Positions 45,781 through 57,146 of a DNA stretch of 64,000 nt are shown here, piece by piece (the first letter of the stretch is position 1; every line of letters starts with the position of its first letter). Below the pieces are notes generated by a model. That model made no database searches, had not been told where the DNA came from, and saw nothing but the letters and a program-made list of their open reading frames with translations. The stretch is from Pseudomonas gessardii (GTDB lineage: Bacteria > Pseudomonadota > Gammaproteobacteria > Pseudomonadales > Pseudomonadaceae), in assembly GCF_001983165.1 (NCBI RefSeq), contig NZ_MNPU01000007.1:106967-170966 (forward strand), read 5' to 3'. Position numbers and translations under genes: made by a program.

Positions 45781-46608
45781 TTAGTGTGCCTGGCCATGCC
45801 ACGGCACTAATTTACGCTGCAGGGCGCGCAGGCCCATTTCCATGGCGAAGGCGATCAGCGCGATCACCAGGATGCCCAGGATCACCACATCGGTGACCAG
45901 AAATTGCGCTGCCGACTGCACCATGAACCCCAGGCCGCTGGTGGCGGCGATCAGTTCGGCGGCCACCAGGGTCGACCAACCGACACCCAGGCCGATGCGC
46001 ACGCCGGTGAGGATGTCGGGCAGGGCGCTGGGCAGAATCACATGGCGGATCAACTGCGCCCGCGTGGCGCCCAGGGACTGGGCTGCGCGCAATTTGGCCG
46101 GGTCGACCGTGCGCACCCCGGTAGCCGTGGCGATCGCTATCGGGGCGAAGATCGCCAGGTAAATCAGCAACACCTTGGACAACTCGCCGATGCCGCACCA
46201 GATCACGATCAGGGGCAGGTAAGCCAGTGGCGGGATCGGCCGGTAGAACTCGATCAATGGGTCGAGAATGCCCCGGGCAAGACGGTTGGCGCCGATGGCA
46301 ATGCCGACCGGTACGGCGGTCAGCACTGCAAAGCCCAAGCCCAGACCGATACGCCCAAGGCTGGCGCCCAGGTGCTGCCAGAGGGTGGCGTCCATATAGC
46401 CGCTGGTCGCCAGCAGCCAGCCTTTTTGCAGTACGGCAGACGGCGGCGGCAGGAACAGCGGCTCGATCAGCCCGCTGGCGGTCACGGCCCACCACAGCAC
46501 AAGCAGCGCAACCAGGGTCAGCAGGCTGATCCAGCGCGTGCCCAGGCTGCGCCGCAGCGCTGGGGGGGCCGGGCTGATGGCGGTGGCCGGGATTTCATAA
46601 CTGCTCAT
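45781..46608 (-). CDS. tauC: Taurine ABC permease
   Basis: The 275-residue BPD-type permease has about six helices. The core loop [33 protein letters not shown] contacts the ATPase. The ATG overlaps the tauB stop by 4 bp. It forms the inner-membrane channel for taurine or other sulfonates. Confidence 0.92.
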   Translation of the reverse strand: MSSYEIPATAISPAPPALRRSLGTRWISLLTLVALLVLWWAVTASGLIEPLFLPPPSAVLQKGWLLATSGYMDATLWQHLGASLGRIGLGLGFAVLTAVPVGIAIGANRLARGILDPLIEFYRPIPPLAYLPLIVIWCGIGELSKVLLIYLAIFAPIAIATATGVRTVDPAKLRAAQSLGATRAQLIRHVILPSALPDILTGVRIGLGVGWSTLVAAELIAATSGLGFMVQSAAQFLVTDVVILGILVIALIAFAMEMGLRALQRKLVPWHGQAH

Positions 46609-47384
46609 GCGTACACCTGCCGTTGCGAGAACACTTTGCCCAGCACGTGTTCGCGGGTTTCGATAAAGCGTGGGTCGGACTTGATCGCGCGGGCCGACTC
46701 GCCGGCGGCGTAACGCTGGCCGAAATCCAGGCTCAGGCGCTCGACGATGTGCCCGGGGTTGGGCGCCAGCAGCATCAGGTCGGTGGCGAGGAAGACCGCT
46801 TCTTCGATGTCATGGGTGATCAGGAACACTGGCTTGGCCGTGCGCCGCCAGACTTGCAGCAGCAGCTCCTGCATCTGTTCGCGGGTGAAGGCATCGAGGG
46901 CGCCGAAGGGTTCGTCCATCAGCAACACCCGTGGGTCGGCCGCCAGGGCGCGGGCCAGGCCCACGCGTTGTTTCTGCCCGCCAGACAGCTGCCAGATGCG
47001 CCGGCTGTCAAAGCCGGCCAGGTCCACCAGGGCGAGCATTTCCCGGGCGCGGACGTGCCGCTGGGCCTTGGGCACGCCGGCCAGTTCCAGGCCGAAGCTG
47101 ACATTGGCCAGCACGTCTTGCCAGGGCAGCAAGGCATCGTCCTGGAACACCACGCCACGCTCGGCACTCGGGCCCTGGACGGGCACGCCATCGAGGGTGA
47201 TGCGCCCGGCGCTGGGTTCGACAAAGCCGGCAATCAGGTTCAACAGCGAAGTCTTGCCACTGCCGGAAGGGCCGAGGGCCACCAGCAATTGCTGGGGCCC
47301 AAGGTTCAAGGAAATATCCGCCAGCACGGGCGTGGTTGCGCCTGGGTACTGTGCGCTGATGCGCTCCAGCTGTAGCAAGGCCAT
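46605..47384 (-). CDS. tauB: Taurine ABC ATPase
   Basis: The 259-residue ATPase of the nitrate/sulfonate/taurine group has Walker [10 protein letters not shown], signature LSGGQKQR, Walker [13 protein letters not shown] and switch [13 protein letters not shown]. It powers TauC. The start follows the tauA stop by 16 bp. Confidence 0.94.
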   Translation of the reverse strand: MALLQLERISAQYPGATTPVLADISLNLGPQQLLVALGPSGSGKTSLLNLIAGFVEPSAGRITLDGVPVQGPSAERGVVFQDDALLPWQDVLANVSFGLELAGVPKAQRHVRAREMLALVDLAGFDSRRIWQLSGGQKQRVGLARALAADPRVLLMDEPFGALDAFTREQMQELLLQVWRRTAKPVFLITHDIEEAVFLATDLMLLAPNPGHIVERLSLDFGQRYAAGESARAIKSDPRFIETREHVLGKVFSQRQVYA

Positions 47385-47400
47385 CGCGGTGAACTCCTGA

Positions 47401-48378
47401 TCAGTGGGTGATGAACTGGGCGCTGACGTAAGGGCCGTAGTCCGGCAGCACCGCCTCGACCTTGCCTTGTTCCTTGAGGAATGCGGCGGTGTCGGTCACG
47501 GCCTTGGTGGTCGGGGCGCCCAGCAGGGTCACCTGGTCGGCGGCCAGCGGGTAGACATTGCCTTGCAGCAGCAGCGGAATATCGCTGGCCTTGGCGCCAG
47601 AGAGCTTCACCAGTTTGTCGACATTGCCTTTGTCGGCCAGCCAGGCTTGTGGGTCTTTACGGTATTGGGCGTAGGCATCGAGGGTGACTTTGGCAAAGGC
47701 ACTGACAATTTCCGGGTGCTTCTCGGCAAAGTCCTTACGCACGATCCAGGCATCGAAGGTTGGCGCGCCGAATTTGGCCAACTCGCCGGAGGTGATCAGC
47801 ACTTTGCCGTTTTCCTTGGCCACGCCCAGGGCCGGGTCCCAGACATAAGTGGCATCGATATCGCCACGTTTCCAGGCGGCAATGATGGCCGGCGGGGCGA
47901 GGTTGAGCACGGTGACTTTCGATGGATCAATGTTCCAGTGCTTGAGCGCGGCCAACAGGCTGTAGTGGCCGGTGGACACGAACGGTACGGCGATTTTCTT
48001 GCCGACCAGATCCTGCGGGCTATTGATCCCGGAACCGTTGCGCGCCACCAGGGCTTCGGCACCGCCGATCTGGGTGGCGACGAGGAAGGTCTGCACCGGC
48101 ACTTTACGGGTGATGGCCGCCGTCAGCGGGCTGGAACCGAGGTAGCCGATCTGCACGTCGCCGGAGGCGATGGCGGCGATGATATCGGCGCCATTGTCGA
48201 ATTTGCGCCAGTCGATAGTGGCGTTTGTGGCTTTTTCATAAGCGCCGTCGGCCTGGGCGACTTTGGCCGGGTCAACGGTGGTCTGGTAGGCGATGGTCAC
48301 GTCGGCCGCCTGGGCAAACAGGCTGGCGCCGGCCAGGGACAGGGCCGCCAGGAGGCGTAAAGGGGAAGGGCGTCGCAT
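47401..48378 (-). CDS. tauA: Taurine-binding periplasmic protein
   Basis: The 325-residue aliphatic-sulfonate-type binding protein starts at the ATG at 48378, chosen over 48393 because GAGGAG sits 7 nt upstream. A signal peptide ([17 protein letters not shown]) precedes the mature [19 protein letters not shown]. The fold's ligand region includes [20 protein letters not shown], typical of TauA. It heads tauABCD. Confidence 0.93.
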   Translation of the reverse strand: MRRPSPLRLLAALSLAGASLFAQAADVTIAYQTTVDPAKVAQADGAYEKATNATIDWRKFDNGADIIAAIASGDVQIGYLGSSPLTAAITRKVPVQTFLVATQIGGAEALVARNGSGINSPQDLVGKKIAVPFVSTGHYSLLAALKHWNIDPSKVTVLNLAPPAIIAAWKRGDIDATYVWDPALGVAKENGKVLITSGELAKFGAPTFDAWIVRKDFAEKHPEIVSAFAKVTLDAYAQYRKDPQAWLADKGNVDKLVKLSGAKASDIPLLLQGNVYPLAADQVTLLGAPTTKAVTDTAAFLKEQGKVEAVLPDYGPYVSAQFITH

Positions 48379-48437
48379 GGAAAAGCTCCTCATCAGGCGG
48401 CCGAGGGTCGGCGTGTGATGAGACTAAATGATCTAAG

Positions 48438-48466
48438 AATCCTAAAATAAATAACATTTTAGAATT
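48438..48466. promoter_or_regulatory. Inverted repeat before tauA
   Basis: AATCCTAAAAT (48438-48448) and ATTTTAGAATT (48456-48466) form an 11-bp inverted repeat with one mismatch and a 7-nt spacer, 60 bp upstream of the tauA start. The ATTTTAG word matches TTTTAGG of the sfnB promoter. A CysB-type or TauR-like operator is inferred. Confidence 0.5.
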
Positions 48467-48515
48467 AGCTTATGAGGAGAAAAGTGGAAGCAGCCCTGCA
48501 GGGCAATGAAATTAA

Positions 48516-48601
48516 TGTGGGAGCTGGCTTGCCTGCGATAGCGGTTTGGCAGCCGACATCGTATTTGGATGTGGCGGCCTTATCGCAGGCAAGCTCCCAC
48601 A
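48516..48601. repeat. REP doublet
   Basis: An inverted TGTGGGAGCTGGCTTGCCTG pair lies between the tauA promoter and the gshA stop. Confidence 0.9.
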
Positions 48602-48607
48602 GGGGGG

Positions 48608-50191
48608 TTAGTTACTGATCGCCAGGATGCTCGCCTGGTACGACCCGACAAACACATCAAAGTCACCCACTTCGTTCTGCTCCAGCTCTGCCTGCTGGGC
48701 CAGCGAACTGCGGGCCAGTTCCTCAAAGCGCGCCTGCTCGTCTGCCGGCAACGGCTCGCTACGGAAGTGCTCGGCATGCACTTCGCTCTGACGCAGGGAG
48801 AACTGGGCAAAGCTCTGCTTGTGCTCGCGCATCGCCGCCAGCACCTGGGCCGACGGGGTCAGGGACGCATCCTGGACCTTTGCCAACTGGGCATCCAGCG
48901 CCTGGCTGTGTTCATTGAGGCCCTGGCTCTGGTCCAGCAGTGCGGCCAGCGGGGCGATTTTTTCCAGCAGTTCGGTGGCCCATGCCTTCATTTCCACGGC
49001 CTGGCCACAGCGCTGCAATTGCAGGCCCGGACGCCGGCCTTCCTTGACCACGCTGAGGAAGTTCGACGTGGCATTGCCGCACTCGTTGTTTTCAAACAAC
49101 GGGCTGTCGTTCAGCGCGCAGTACAGCAGGAAGGCGTCGAGGAAGCGCGACTCCGGCAAGTCGATGCCCATCGGCAGGAACGGGTTGATATCCAGGCAGC
49201 GTACTTCGATGTACTGGATACCACGGGCCATCAGTGCCTGGATCGGCCGTTCGCCGGTGTAGGTCACGCGTTTGGGGCGGATATTGGAGTAGTACTCGTT
49301 TTCGATCTGCAGGATGTTGGTGTTGAGCTGGACCCACTCACCGTCCTTGTGGGTGCCGATTTCGACATAAGGCGCGTAGGGCGTTGCCACCGCTTCGCGC
49401 AGGCTGTCGGTGTAGCTGAGCAGGTCGTTGTAGCAAGGGGTCAGGCCGGCCTGGGCGTTGCTCTGGTAACCCAGGTCGCTCATGCGCAGGCTGGTGGCAT
49501 ACGGCAGGTACAGGGTGTCGGCATCGAACTGTTCCAGTTGATGGGAACGCCCGCGCAGGAAACCTGCATCCAGGGCCGGCGAGGCACCGAACAGGTACAT
49601 CAGCAGCCAGCTGTAGCGGCGGAAGTTGCGGATCAGCGCGATATAGGCCGTGGACTGGTAGTCACGGTCGGTGCCCACGAAGCCTTCGGTTGCCTTGAGC
49701 AACGGCCACAGTTCTTCCGGCAGGGAAAAGTTGTAGTGGATGCCGGCGATGCACTGCATGGTCTTGCCGTAGCGCAGGGCCAGGCCCTTGCGATACACGT
49801 ACTTGAGCTGTCCGATGTTGGAGGTGCCGTAGTAGGCAATCGGAATATCTTCCTCGGCCGGCAACGGGCACGGCATCGATGGACTCCACAGGTACTCGTT
49901 GCCGAGCTTGCTGTAGGCAAAACGATGAATCTTGTCGAGGCTGCGCAGGGTATCTGCCGGGTTGGGCAAGGCCGGCGTGATGAACTCCAGCAGCGACTCG
50001 GAATAGTCGGTGGTGATCGATTCATGGGTCAATGCGGCGCCCAGGGCCTCTGGATGCGGCGTTTGAGCCAGGCGGCCTTCGCCGGTGACACGCAGGCATT
50101 CACGCTCGATGCCGTGCAGGCAATGCTCAAGCAAAGAGAGGTGTTCGCGCTTGCCGAGCAGTGCCAGGCGGCGGTTGAGAAGTTCGCTCAA
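48608..50191 (-). CDS. gshA: Glutamate-cysteine ligase
   Basis: The 527-residue GshA starts at a TTG at 50191 ([13 protein letters not shown]) behind an AAGGA site. This matches the P. aeruginosa N-terminus and length; the GTG at 50206 lacks a ribosome site. It joins glutamate and cysteine by ATP, the first glutathione step. Conserved stretches are [27 protein letters not shown] and [16 protein letters not shown]. It uses the cysteine supplied by the sulfur genes upstream, though it is core metabolism and monocistronic. Confidence 0.95.
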   Translation of the reverse strand: MSELLNRRLALLGKREHLSLLEHCLHGIERECLRVTGEGRLAQTPHPEALGAALTHESITTDYSESLLEFITPALPNPADTLRSLDKIHRFAYSKLGNEYLWSPSMPCPLPAEEDIPIAYYGTSNIGQLKYVYRKGLALRYGKTMQCIAGIHYNFSLPEELWPLLKATEGFVGTDRDYQSTAYIALIRNFRRYSWLLMYLFGASPALDAGFLRGRSHQLEQFDADTLYLPYATSLRMSDLGYQSNAQAGLTPCYNDLLSYTDSLREAVATPYAPYVEIGTHKDGEWVQLNTNILQIENEYYSNIRPKRVTYTGERPIQALMARGIQYIEVRCLDINPFLPMGIDLPESRFLDAFLLYCALNDSPLFENNECGNATSNFLSVVKEGRRPGLQLQRCGQAVEMKAWATELLEKIAPLAALLDQSQGLNEHSQALDAQLAKVQDASLTPSAQVLAAMREHKQSFAQFSLRQSEVHAEHFRSEPLPADEQARFEELARSSLAQQAELEQNEVGDFDVFVGSYQASILAISN

Positions 50192-50406
50192 GTTGGATTC
50201 CTTCACGCGTCAGTCGCCCCAATATGGGGGTGGGCAAGACGGTCTACAAGGGTGAAGTTAAAACTGGCGTTTTCGCCTGGTTTTCGAGCCGGAATAACCT
50301 GCTCTGAAAGTGCCTACTTCATTCCCTGAATTTGGCTATTGCGCAGGAAGAAAATTCCGACGCTGTTTTTGCAGCGCCGAAATTAACCCAAATTGATGAC
50401 TGGGAG

Positions 50407-50790
50407 CTATAGGACAGCGAAGGTGCCTTGTGCTTTTGCGACGAGTCTTTCGCCCTGATACACCTCGGCCTCGACCACCAGCGTGCGCCGGCCGGGGTGG
50501 ATGACCCGGGCGGTGCACAGCACATCACCGTCGGACACCGCACGGATGTAATTGATTTTGCACTCGATGGTCGCGCTCTGCTGGTCGAAACCGTGGGTGC
50601 TGGAACAGGCCAGCCCCATGGCAATGTCCACCAGGCTGAAAATCGCCCCGCCATGGAGCTTGCCCGCGCGGTTGCGCAAGTGTGGCTCAAGGCTCAGGGC
50701 CACCTCGGCAACGCCCTGGTCCAGGCGTTGCAGGTGGCAGCCGAGCAGTTCGCTGAAAGCGCTGTGGGTCAAGCCGGCTGGCAGCTCCAT
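50407..50790 (-). CDS. PaaI-type hotdog thioesterase
   Basis: The 127-residue hotdog-fold protein has the LHGGAIFSLVDIAMGLACSS helix with the HGG motif of PaaI thioesterases. KINYIRAVSDGDVLCTARVIHPGRR follows. It would hydrolyse a CoA thioester. Its start overlaps the tex stop by 1 bp, so it is translated with tex. The substrate is unknown. Confidence 0.88.
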   Translation of the reverse strand: MELPAGLTHSAFSELLGCHLQRLDQGVAEVALSLEPHLRNRAGKLHGGAIFSLVDIAMGLACSSTHGFDQQSATIECKINYIRAVSDGDVLCTARVIHPGRRTLVVEAEVYQGERLVAKAQGTFAVL

Positions 50791-53126
50791 CAGCGCTTTT
50801 TCAGTTGCTTGGCGTTGGCGAACAGCGAAGCCATGGCGTTATTGGCCGGGGCTGCGGTGGCGGTTTCCTTGCGCGGTGCAGTGTTTTCCGAACGGTTTTG
50901 CGACTGGCGCGGGGCTGAACCCGGGCGTGCGCCACGGGCCCCGTCGATTTTCTCGCCGGGGGTATCGCTCATGCGCATCGACAGGCCCACGCGTTTGCGC
51001 GGGATATCGACTTCCATGATCTTGACCTTGACCACGTCACCGGCCTTCACCGCTTCACGGGGATCTTTGATGAACTTCTCCGAAAGCGCGGAAATATGCA
51101 CCAAACCGTCCTGATGCACGCCGATATCCACAAAAGCGCCGAAGTTGGTCACGTTGGTCACCACGCCTTCGAGGATCATGCCCAGTTGCAGGTCCTTGAG
51201 GTCTTCGACGCCTTCCTGGAACTCGGCGGTCTTGAACTCGGGACGTGGGTCGCGGCCGGGTTTTTCAAGCTCTTGCAGGATGTCGGTGATGGTTGGTACG
51301 CCGAAGGTTTCGTCGGTGTACTTCTTCGGGTCCAGGCGCTTGAGGAACCCGGCATCGCCGATCAGCGAGCGGATATCGCGGTCGGTTTCGGCGGCAATGC
51401 GTTGCACCAGTGGGTAGGCTTCCGGGTGGACCGCCGAGGCGTCCAGCGGGTTGTCACCGTTCATTACACGCAAGAAACCGGCGGCCTGCTCGAAGGTTTT
51501 TTCGCCAAGGCGTGCGACTTTTTTCAGCGCCGCACGGGTCTTGAACGCACCGTTTTCATCGCGATGGGTGACAATATTCTGCGCCAGGGTAGCGTTGAGG
51601 CCGGAAATCCGTGCGAGCAAGGCGACCGAGGCGGTGTTGACGTCGACGCCGACCTTGTTCACACAGTCTTCCACCACCGCATCCAGGCCGCGCGCCAGTT
51701 TCAGCTGCGACACATCGTGCTGGTACTGGCCGACGCCGATGGATTTAGGGTCGATCTTCACCAGCTCGGCCAGTGGGTCCTGCAGGCGGCGGGCGATGGA
51801 CACTGCGCCACGGATCGATACATCGAGGTCCGGGAACTCCTTGGAGGCCAGCTCCGATGCCGAGTACACCGAAGCGCCCGCCTCGGAAACCATGACCTTG
51901 GTCATTTTCATGCCTGGGTATTTTTTGATCAGTTCCAGAGCCAGCTTGTCGGTCTCGCGGCTGGCGGTGCCGTTGCCGATGGCGATCAGGTCGACCGCGT
52001 GCTTGGCGCACAGGGCGGCGAGGATGGCGATGGTCTGGTCCCACTTGTTGTGGGGCACGTGCGGATACACGGTGGCGTGGTCCAGCAGCTTGCCGGTGGC
52101 GTCGACCACGGCGACCTTGCAGCCGGTGCGCAGGCCCGGGTCCAGGCCCAGGGTTGCACGCGGGCCGGCCGGTGCGGCCAGCAGCAGGTCGTGCAGGTTG
52201 TGGGCGAACACGTTGATCGCCTCGGTCTCGGCGCCGTCGCGCAACTCGCCCAGCAGGTCGGTTTCCAGGTGGGTGTAGAGCTTGACCTTCCAGGTCCAGC
52301 GCACGACTTCACCGAGCCATTTATCCGCAGGACGATTCTGATTCTGGATGCCGAATTGTTGACCGATCATGCCTTCGCACGGGTGCATGGTGCCCGGCAG
52401 TTCGTCGCCGACTTTCAGGGCGGAGCTGAGAATGCCTTCGTTGCGCCCACGGAAAATGGCGAGGGCGCGGTGGGACGGCATACTCTTGAGCGGTTCGTCG
52501 TGCTCGAAGTAATCGCGGAACTTGGCGCCTTCCTCCTCTTTGCCGGCGATCACGCGGGCGCTGAGGGTGGCTTCCTGCTTCAGGTAGTTACGCAATTTTT
52601 CCAGCAGGTTGGCGTCTTCGGCGAAGCGCTCCATGAGGATGTATTTGGCGCCTTCGAGGGCAGCCTTGACGTCGGCCACGCCTTTTTCGCCATCGACAAA
52701 GCGCGCTGCTTCGGTTTCCGGGGCCAGGGATGGGTCGTTGAACAGGCCGTCGGCCAGCTCGCCGAGGCCGGCTTCCAGGGCGATCTGGCCCTTGGTGCGG
52801 CGTTTCTGCTTGTACGGCAGGTAAAGGTCTTCGAGGCGGGTCTTGGTGTCGGCGAGCTTGATATCGCGTTCGAGTTGCGGGGTCAGCTTGCCCTGCTCCT
52901 GGATGCTGGCGAGGATGCTGATGCGCCGTTCGTCGAGTTCTCGCAGGTAGCGCAGGCGCTCTTCCAGATGCCGCAGCTGGATATCATCGAGGCTGCCGGT
53001 CACTTCTTTACGGTAACGGGCGATGAAGGGCACCGTGGAGCCCTCATCCAGTAGAGCGACGGCCGCTTCGACCTGTTGTGGGCGTACACCGAGTTCCTCG
53101 GCGATGCGGCTGTTGATGCTGTCCAT
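50790..53126 (-). CDS. tex: Tex, S1-domain transcription accessory protein
   Basis: The 778-residue Tex protein starts [18 protein letters not shown] at the ATG at 53126. Domains in order: N-terminal helical and HTH region, YqgF-like domain ([19 protein letters not shown] at about 320), helix-hairpin-helix repeats ([26 protein letters not shown]), and an S1 RNA-binding domain ([30 protein letters not shown], about 650-725). The C-terminal tail is basic. It binds nucleic acids and affects transcription and RNA handling. Confidence 0.96.
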   Translation of the reverse strand: MDSINSRIAEELGVRPQQVEAAVALLDEGSTVPFIARYRKEVTGSLDDIQLRHLEERLRYLRELDERRISILASIQEQGKLTPQLERDIKLADTKTRLEDLYLPYKQKRRTKGQIALEAGLGELADGLFNDPSLAPETEAARFVDGEKGVADVKAALEGAKYILMERFAEDANLLEKLRNYLKQEATLSARVIAGKEEEGAKFRDYFEHDEPLKSMPSHRALAIFRGRNEGILSSALKVGDELPGTMHPCEGMIGQQFGIQNQNRPADKWLGEVVRWTWKVKLYTHLETDLLGELRDGAETEAINVFAHNLHDLLLAAPAGPRATLGLDPGLRTGCKVAVVDATGKLLDHATVYPHVPHNKWDQTIAILAALCAKHAVDLIAIGNGTASRETDKLALELIKKYPGMKMTKVMVSEAGASVYSASELASKEFPDLDVSIRGAVSIARRLQDPLAELVKIDPKSIGVGQYQHDVSQLKLARGLDAVVEDCVNKVGVDVNTASVALLARISGLNATLAQNIVTHRDENGAFKTRAALKKVARLGEKTFEQAAGFLRVMNGDNPLDASAVHPEAYPLVQRIAAETDRDIRSLIGDAGFLKRLDPKKYTDETFGVPTITDILQELEKPGRDPRPEFKTAEFQEGVEDLKDLQLGMILEGVVTNVTNFGAFVDIGVHQDGLVHISALSEKFIKDPREAVKAGDVVKVKIMEVDIPRKRVGLSMRMSDTPGEKIDGARGARPGSAPRQSQNRSENTAPRKETATAAPANNAMASLFANAKQLKKR

Positions 53127-53461
53127 AAAACCACCTGAAATTCTTGAAAGCAGTGTGCAGGCCCGCAAAACAAGGCCCTGCGCAGCTGGTTGAGCGGCCC
53201 GGCTGGCGCCGCTGCCTGGGTCAAGAGGCAGCCTATTGACCCTCGAAATCGAAATAATCACGACAAGCAGATGAAAAAAACACCAGGCCGGCCATGGCAC
53301 TGCCCGGCACTGAGGCGCGGCATTATAACCAGCGTTCCGTCCTTGGGGGGATTGCGCCGGGAGCAGGCGCACTGGTGGTTGGAGAAAAATCTGCTAACAA
53401 TGCGTACCGTGCGTATAACGGCAGCTAAGCCATAATGCGCGCCAGATAAGAGGAGCATCCA
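53127..53461. promoter_or_regulatory. Divergent tex/ompR spacer
   Basis: The 335-bp gap between divergent starts holds no gene. A GAGGAG ribosome site lies before ompR (53450-53455). Promoters for both genes must lie here, but no clear -10/-35 or operator could be assigned. Confidence 0.4.
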
Positions 53462-54202
53462 ATGAGCAGCACTGCACAAACTGCTGAAGGCGAAAAAATT
53501 CTCATCGTTGATGACGATCCGGGGCTGAGCAGCCTGTTGGAGCGGTTCTTCACCTCCAAGGGCTACCGTGCCCGCGCGGTGCCGAACACCGAGCAGATGG
53601 ACCGCCTGCTGGGGCGCGAGGTCTTCAACCTGGTCGTACTCGACCTGATGTTGCCGGGTGAAGACGGCCTTACGGCCTGCAAGCGTCTGCGCAGCACCAA
53701 CAACCAGATCCCGATCATCATGCTGACCGCCAAGGGCGATGAGCTGAGCCGGATCAAGGGTCTGGAACTGGGCGCCGACGATTACCTGGCCAAGCCGTTC
53801 AACCCCGACGAGCTGATGGCCCGGGTCAAGGCTGTATTGCGTCGCCAGGCGGCTCCCGTACCGGGCGCGCCAGGCAGCGAAGACGAAAGCGTGACATTTG
53901 GTGACTACGAACTGTCGCTGGCCACCCGTGAGCTCAAGCGTGGCGAAGAAGTGCACATGCTCACCACAGGTGAGTTCGCGGTGCTCAAGGCGCTGGTGAT
54001 GAACGCTCGTCAACCGCTGACCCGTGACAAGCTGATGAACCTGGCCCGTGGTCGCGAATGGGACGCCCTGGAGCGCTCCATCGATGTGCAGATCTCCCGT
54101 CTGCGCCGGATGATCGAGCCGGACCCGTCCAAACCGCGTTATATCCAGACAGTGTGGGGCGTGGGTTACGTGTTTGTGCCGGATGGTACGGCAACCAAGT
54201 AA
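53462..54202 (+). CDS. ompR: Response regulator OmpR
   Basis: The 246-residue regulator has a receiver domain with the acidic pocket ILIVDDDPG (Asp17-19) and phospho-acceptor Asp61 in VVLDLMLPGEDG, with Lys in MLTAKGD. The C-terminal winged helix is REWDALERSIDVQISRLRRMIEPD. It works with the EnvZ sensor 116 bp downstream. Confidence 0.95.
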   Translation: MSSTAQTAEGEKILIVDDDPGLSSLLERFFTSKGYRARAVPNTEQMDRLLGREVFNLVVLDLMLPGEDGLTACKRLRSTNNQIPIIMLTAKGDELSRIKGLELGADDYLAKPFNPDELMARVKAVLRRQAAPVPGAPGSEDESVTFGDYELSLATRELKRGEEVHMLTTGEFAVLKALVMNARQPLTRDKLMNLARGREWDALERSIDVQISRLRRMIEPDPSKPRYIQTVWGVGYVFVPDGTATK

Positions 54203-54318
54203 CCGATGATTTGCACATGCGGGTATTCTGGCGTTTGACCCCAAGGGGTCGGCCGGATGCCCGGCGTCTGCAATTCTGCGAGCGTGGCTCGCTCTTGCCA
54301 GGTGTCTAGCTGTCTTCT

Positions 54319-55632
54319 ATGAAAACCCCGCTGTGGTTCCCCCAAAGTTTCTTCTCCCGCACCCTGTGGCTGGTGCTGATCGTCGTTCTGTTTTCCAAGG
54401 CGCTGACCCTCGTTTACCTGTTGATGAACGAAGACGTGCTGGTGGATCGGCAGTACAGCCATGGTGTTGCGCTGACATTGCGTGGCTACTGGGCTGTGGA
54501 TCCCGAGAACCGCGAAAAAGTCGCCAAGGCGTCGACGTTGACCCGCGTCGATGGGGCTGGCGTGCCGGAAGGCGAGCAGCATTGGCCTTACAGTGAGATC
54601 TACCAGCGTCAGATGCAGGCTGAACTGGGTGAGGACACCGAGGTGCGCTTGCGCATGCATGTCTCACCAGCCCTCTGGGTGCGCGCGCCGAGCCTGGGCG
54701 ATGCCTGGATCAAGGTTCCGTTGTATCCGCACCCGTTGCGGGGGCAGAAGATCTGGAACGTACTCGGTTGGTTCCTGGCCATCGGCCTGCTTTCCACCGC
54801 CTCGGCCTGGATCTTCGTGCGCCAGCTCAACCAGCCGCTCAAGCGCCTGGTGTTCGCCGCCAGGCAACTGGGGCAGGGGCGCAGCGTGCGCCTGCCGATC
54901 AGCGATACGCCCAGCGAGATGACCGAGGTCTACAGCGCGTTCAACCAGATGGCCGAGGATGTCGAACAGGCCGGTCGTGAACGCGAGCTGATGCTGGCCG
55001 GGGTCTCCCACGACCTGCGCACGCCGCTGACACGCTTGCGCCTGTCCCTGGAACTGATGGGTAACCACACCGACCTGACCGATGACATGGTCCGTGATAT
55101 CGAGGACATGGATGCGATTCTCGACCAGTTCCTGGCGTTTATCCGCGATGGTCGCGATGAGGTGGTGGAAGAGGTGGACCTGACCGACCTGGTGCGCGAG
55201 GTCGTGGCGCCCTATAACCAGAATGGCGAGCAGGTGCGCATGCGCCTGGAGCCGATCCAGCCCTTTGCATTGCGCCGGGTCTCGATGAAGCGCCTGCTGA
55301 ACAACCTGATCGGCAACGCCTTGCATCACGCGGGCACCGAGGTGGAAGTCGCCGCCTATGTGTCCGGTGACACCAATGCGCCTTACGTGGTGCTGAGTGT
55401 CATGGACCGTGGCGCCGGGATCGATCCGGCGGAACTGGAAGGCATTTTCAACCCGTTCACCCGTGGCGACCGTGCCCGTGGTGGCAAAGGCACCGGCCTG
55501 GGGCTGGCGATTGTGCGGCGGATTGCTTCGATGCATGGCGGCAATGTCGAACTGCGCAACCGTGCCGATGGCGGGCTGGAAGCGCGGGTGCGCTTGCCGT
55601 TGGGGCTGATGTTGCCAAGGGATGCGGTGTAA
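54319..55632 (+). CDS. envZ: Sensor histidine kinase EnvZ
   Basis: The 437-residue kinase has two membrane helices (about 17-36 and 146-168) around a periplasmic loop of about 110 residues. A HAMP segment begins NQPLKRLVFAARQL. The H-box is LMLAGVSHDLRTPLTRLRLS with His231. The ATPase domain carries LLNNLIGNALHHAG, DRGAGI and GGKGTGLGLAIVRRI. It phosphorylates OmpR in response to osmolarity or envelope state. Confidence 0.95.
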   Translation: MKTPLWFPQSFFSRTLWLVLIVVLFSKALTLVYLLMNEDVLVDRQYSHGVALTLRGYWAVDPENREKVAKASTLTRVDGAGVPEGEQHWPYSEIYQRQMQAELGEDTEVRLRMHVSPALWVRAPSLGDAWIKVPLYPHPLRGQKIWNVLGWFLAIGLLSTASAWIFVRQLNQPLKRLVFAARQLGQGRSVRLPISDTPSEMTEVYSAFNQMAEDVEQAGRERELMLAGVSHDLRTPLTRLRLSLELMGNHTDLTDDMVRDIEDMDAILDQFLAFIRDGRDEVVEEVDLTDLVREVVAPYNQNGEQVRMRLEPIQPFALRRVSMKRLLNNLIGNALHHAGTEVEVAAYVSGDTNAPYVVLSVMDRGAGIDPAELEGIFNPFTRGDRARGGKGTGLGLAIVRRIASMHGGNVELRNRADGGLEARVRLPLGLMLPRDAV

Positions 55633-55650
55633 ACCACGGCAAAACTCAAA

Positions 55651-55731
55651 TGTGGGAGTTGGCTTGCCTGCGAAAAAATCTGACAGTGATGTTGAATGTT
55701 AGTCAGTCATCGCAGGCAAGCCAGCTCCCAC
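55651..55731. repeat. REP doublet
   Basis: TGTGGGAGTTGGCTTGCCTG and its inverse lie between envZ and the convergent rimK. Confidence 0.88.
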
Positions 55732-55761
55732 TCGGGTTTGTGCTGCCTTAAAGAGAGTATT

Positions 55762-56667
55762 TCAGCCCTTGCCCTTGGTGCGGGTCATGTTTGGCCCGCT
55801 GTTCTTCTCCAGATGCTGAATGATGATCCCGGCCACGTCCTTGCCGGTGGTGGTCTCAATCCCTTCCAGGCCCGGTGACGAGTTCACTTCCATCACCAGT
55901 GGCCCGTGGTTCGAGCGCAGGATATCCACGCCCGCCACACTCAAGCCCATGACCTTGGCTGCACGCAGGGCGGTCATGCGCTCTTCCGGGGTGATCTTGA
56001 TCAGGCTGGCGCTGCCACCACGGTGCAGGTTGGAGCGAAACTCCCCTGGCTTGGCCTGGCGTTTCATCGCCGCAATCACCTTGTCCCCCACCACGAAGCA
56101 ACGGATATCGGCACCGCCGGCTTCCTTGATGTACTCCTGGACCATGATGTTCTGCTTGAGGCCCATGAACGCCTCGATCACCGACTCCGCCGCCGTGGCG
56201 GTTTCACACATCACTACGCCAATGCCCTGGGTACCTTCCAGCACCTTGATGACCAGCGGGGCGCCGTTGACCATTTCGATCAGGTCGGGAATGTCATCGG
56301 GGGAATGGGCAAAGCCGGTCACCGGCAAGCCGATCCCCCGGCGCGACAGCAATTGCAGGGAGCGCAGCTTGTCCCGGGAGCGGGCAATGGCCACCGACTC
56401 GTTGAGCGGAAACACTCCCATCATTTCAAACTGACGCAGTACCGCGCAGCCGTAGAACGTCACCGAGGCACCGATGCGCGGGATCACCGCGTCGAAGCCT
56501 TCCAGTGGTTTGCCCCGGTAGTGGATCTGCGGCTTATGACTGGCAATGTTCATATAGGCGCGCAACGTATCGATCACCACCATCTCATGGCCCCGTTCGG
56601 TGCCGGCCTCGACCAGACGACGGGTGGAATACAGACGCGGGTTACGCGACAGCACAGCGATCTTCAT
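55762..56667 (-). CDS. rimK: RimK ATP-grasp ligase
   Basis: The 301-residue ATP-grasp enzyme starts [20 protein letters not shown] at the ATG at 56667. ATP-binding parts include [20 protein letters not shown] and [20 protein letters not shown]. The end [16 protein letters not shown] is the magnesium-binding motif. It adds glutamate to the C-terminus of ribosomal protein S6. It overlaps rimB by 4 bp. Confidence 0.95.
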   Translation of the reverse strand: MKIAVLSRNPRLYSTRRLVEAGTERGHEMVVIDTLRAYMNIASHKPQIHYRGKPLEGFDAVIPRIGASVTFYGCAVLRQFEMMGVFPLNESVAIARSRDKLRSLQLLSRRGIGLPVTGFAHSPDDIPDLIEMVNGAPLVIKVLEGTQGIGVVMCETATAAESVIEAFMGLKQNIMVQEYIKEAGGADIRCFVVGDKVIAAMKRQAKPGEFRSNLHRGGSASLIKITPEERMTALRAAKVMGLSVAGVDILRSNHGPLVMEVNSSPGLEGIETTTGKDVAGIIIQHLEKNSGPNMTRTKGKG

Positions 56668-57146
56668 GCAACACCTGTGGCAGCAATAGTAGAGACCGGG
56701 AACACCGGCTTGTCTTGAACGTACTTGAGCCCCGGGTTGACCACCAATTGGCCGTCGATCAGGGCTTTGGAACCTAGCAACAGGCGGTAACGCATGGTTT
56801 TGCGGCAAGCCAGGGTGAACTCCACCCGCCATACCCGATCACCCAGGGCCAGGGTGGTGCTGATGACGTAGCGCACCTGCGCCTGGCCGTTGGAGCTTTT
56901 AATGGTTTTCATCGCCACCAGCGGCGCTTCGCAGCGCCGGTGACGCAGTTGCACCACGCTGCCCAGGTGCGCTGTGAAGCGCACCCATTTTTCACCGTCA
57001 CGCTCAAAAGGCTCGATCTCGGTGGCATGCAGGCTGGAGGTACTGGCCCCGGTGTCGATCTTCGCGCGCAGGCCCGCCACGCCTAAATCAGGCAGTGCCA
57101 CCCACTCACGCAGACCGACAACGGTCAAATGGTCAAATGTCTTCAA
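56664..57146 (-). CDS. rimB: RimB retropepsin-like protease
   Basis: The 160-residue protein starts at a TTG at 57146 ([15 protein letters not shown]), where relatives begin; a TTG at 57155 adds three residues. The catalytic DTGAS (Asp31) lies in [18 protein letters not shown]. The family was first called ATP-dependent zinc protease and is now retropepsin-like. In P. fluorescens it acts with RimK on S6 modification. Confidence 0.9.
   Translation of the reverse strand: MKTFDHLTVVGLREWVALPDLGVAGLRAKIDTGASTSSLHATEIEPFERDGEKWVRFTAHLGSVVQLRHRRCEAPLVAMKTIKSSNGQAQVRYVISTTLALGDRVWRVEFTLACRKTMRYRLLLGSKALIDGQLVVNPGLKYVQDKPVFPVSTIAATGVA

Noticed and set aside
53127..53372. 82-residue upstream extension of Tex
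   Set aside because: No ribosome site, and Tex proteins start at [14 protein letters not shown].
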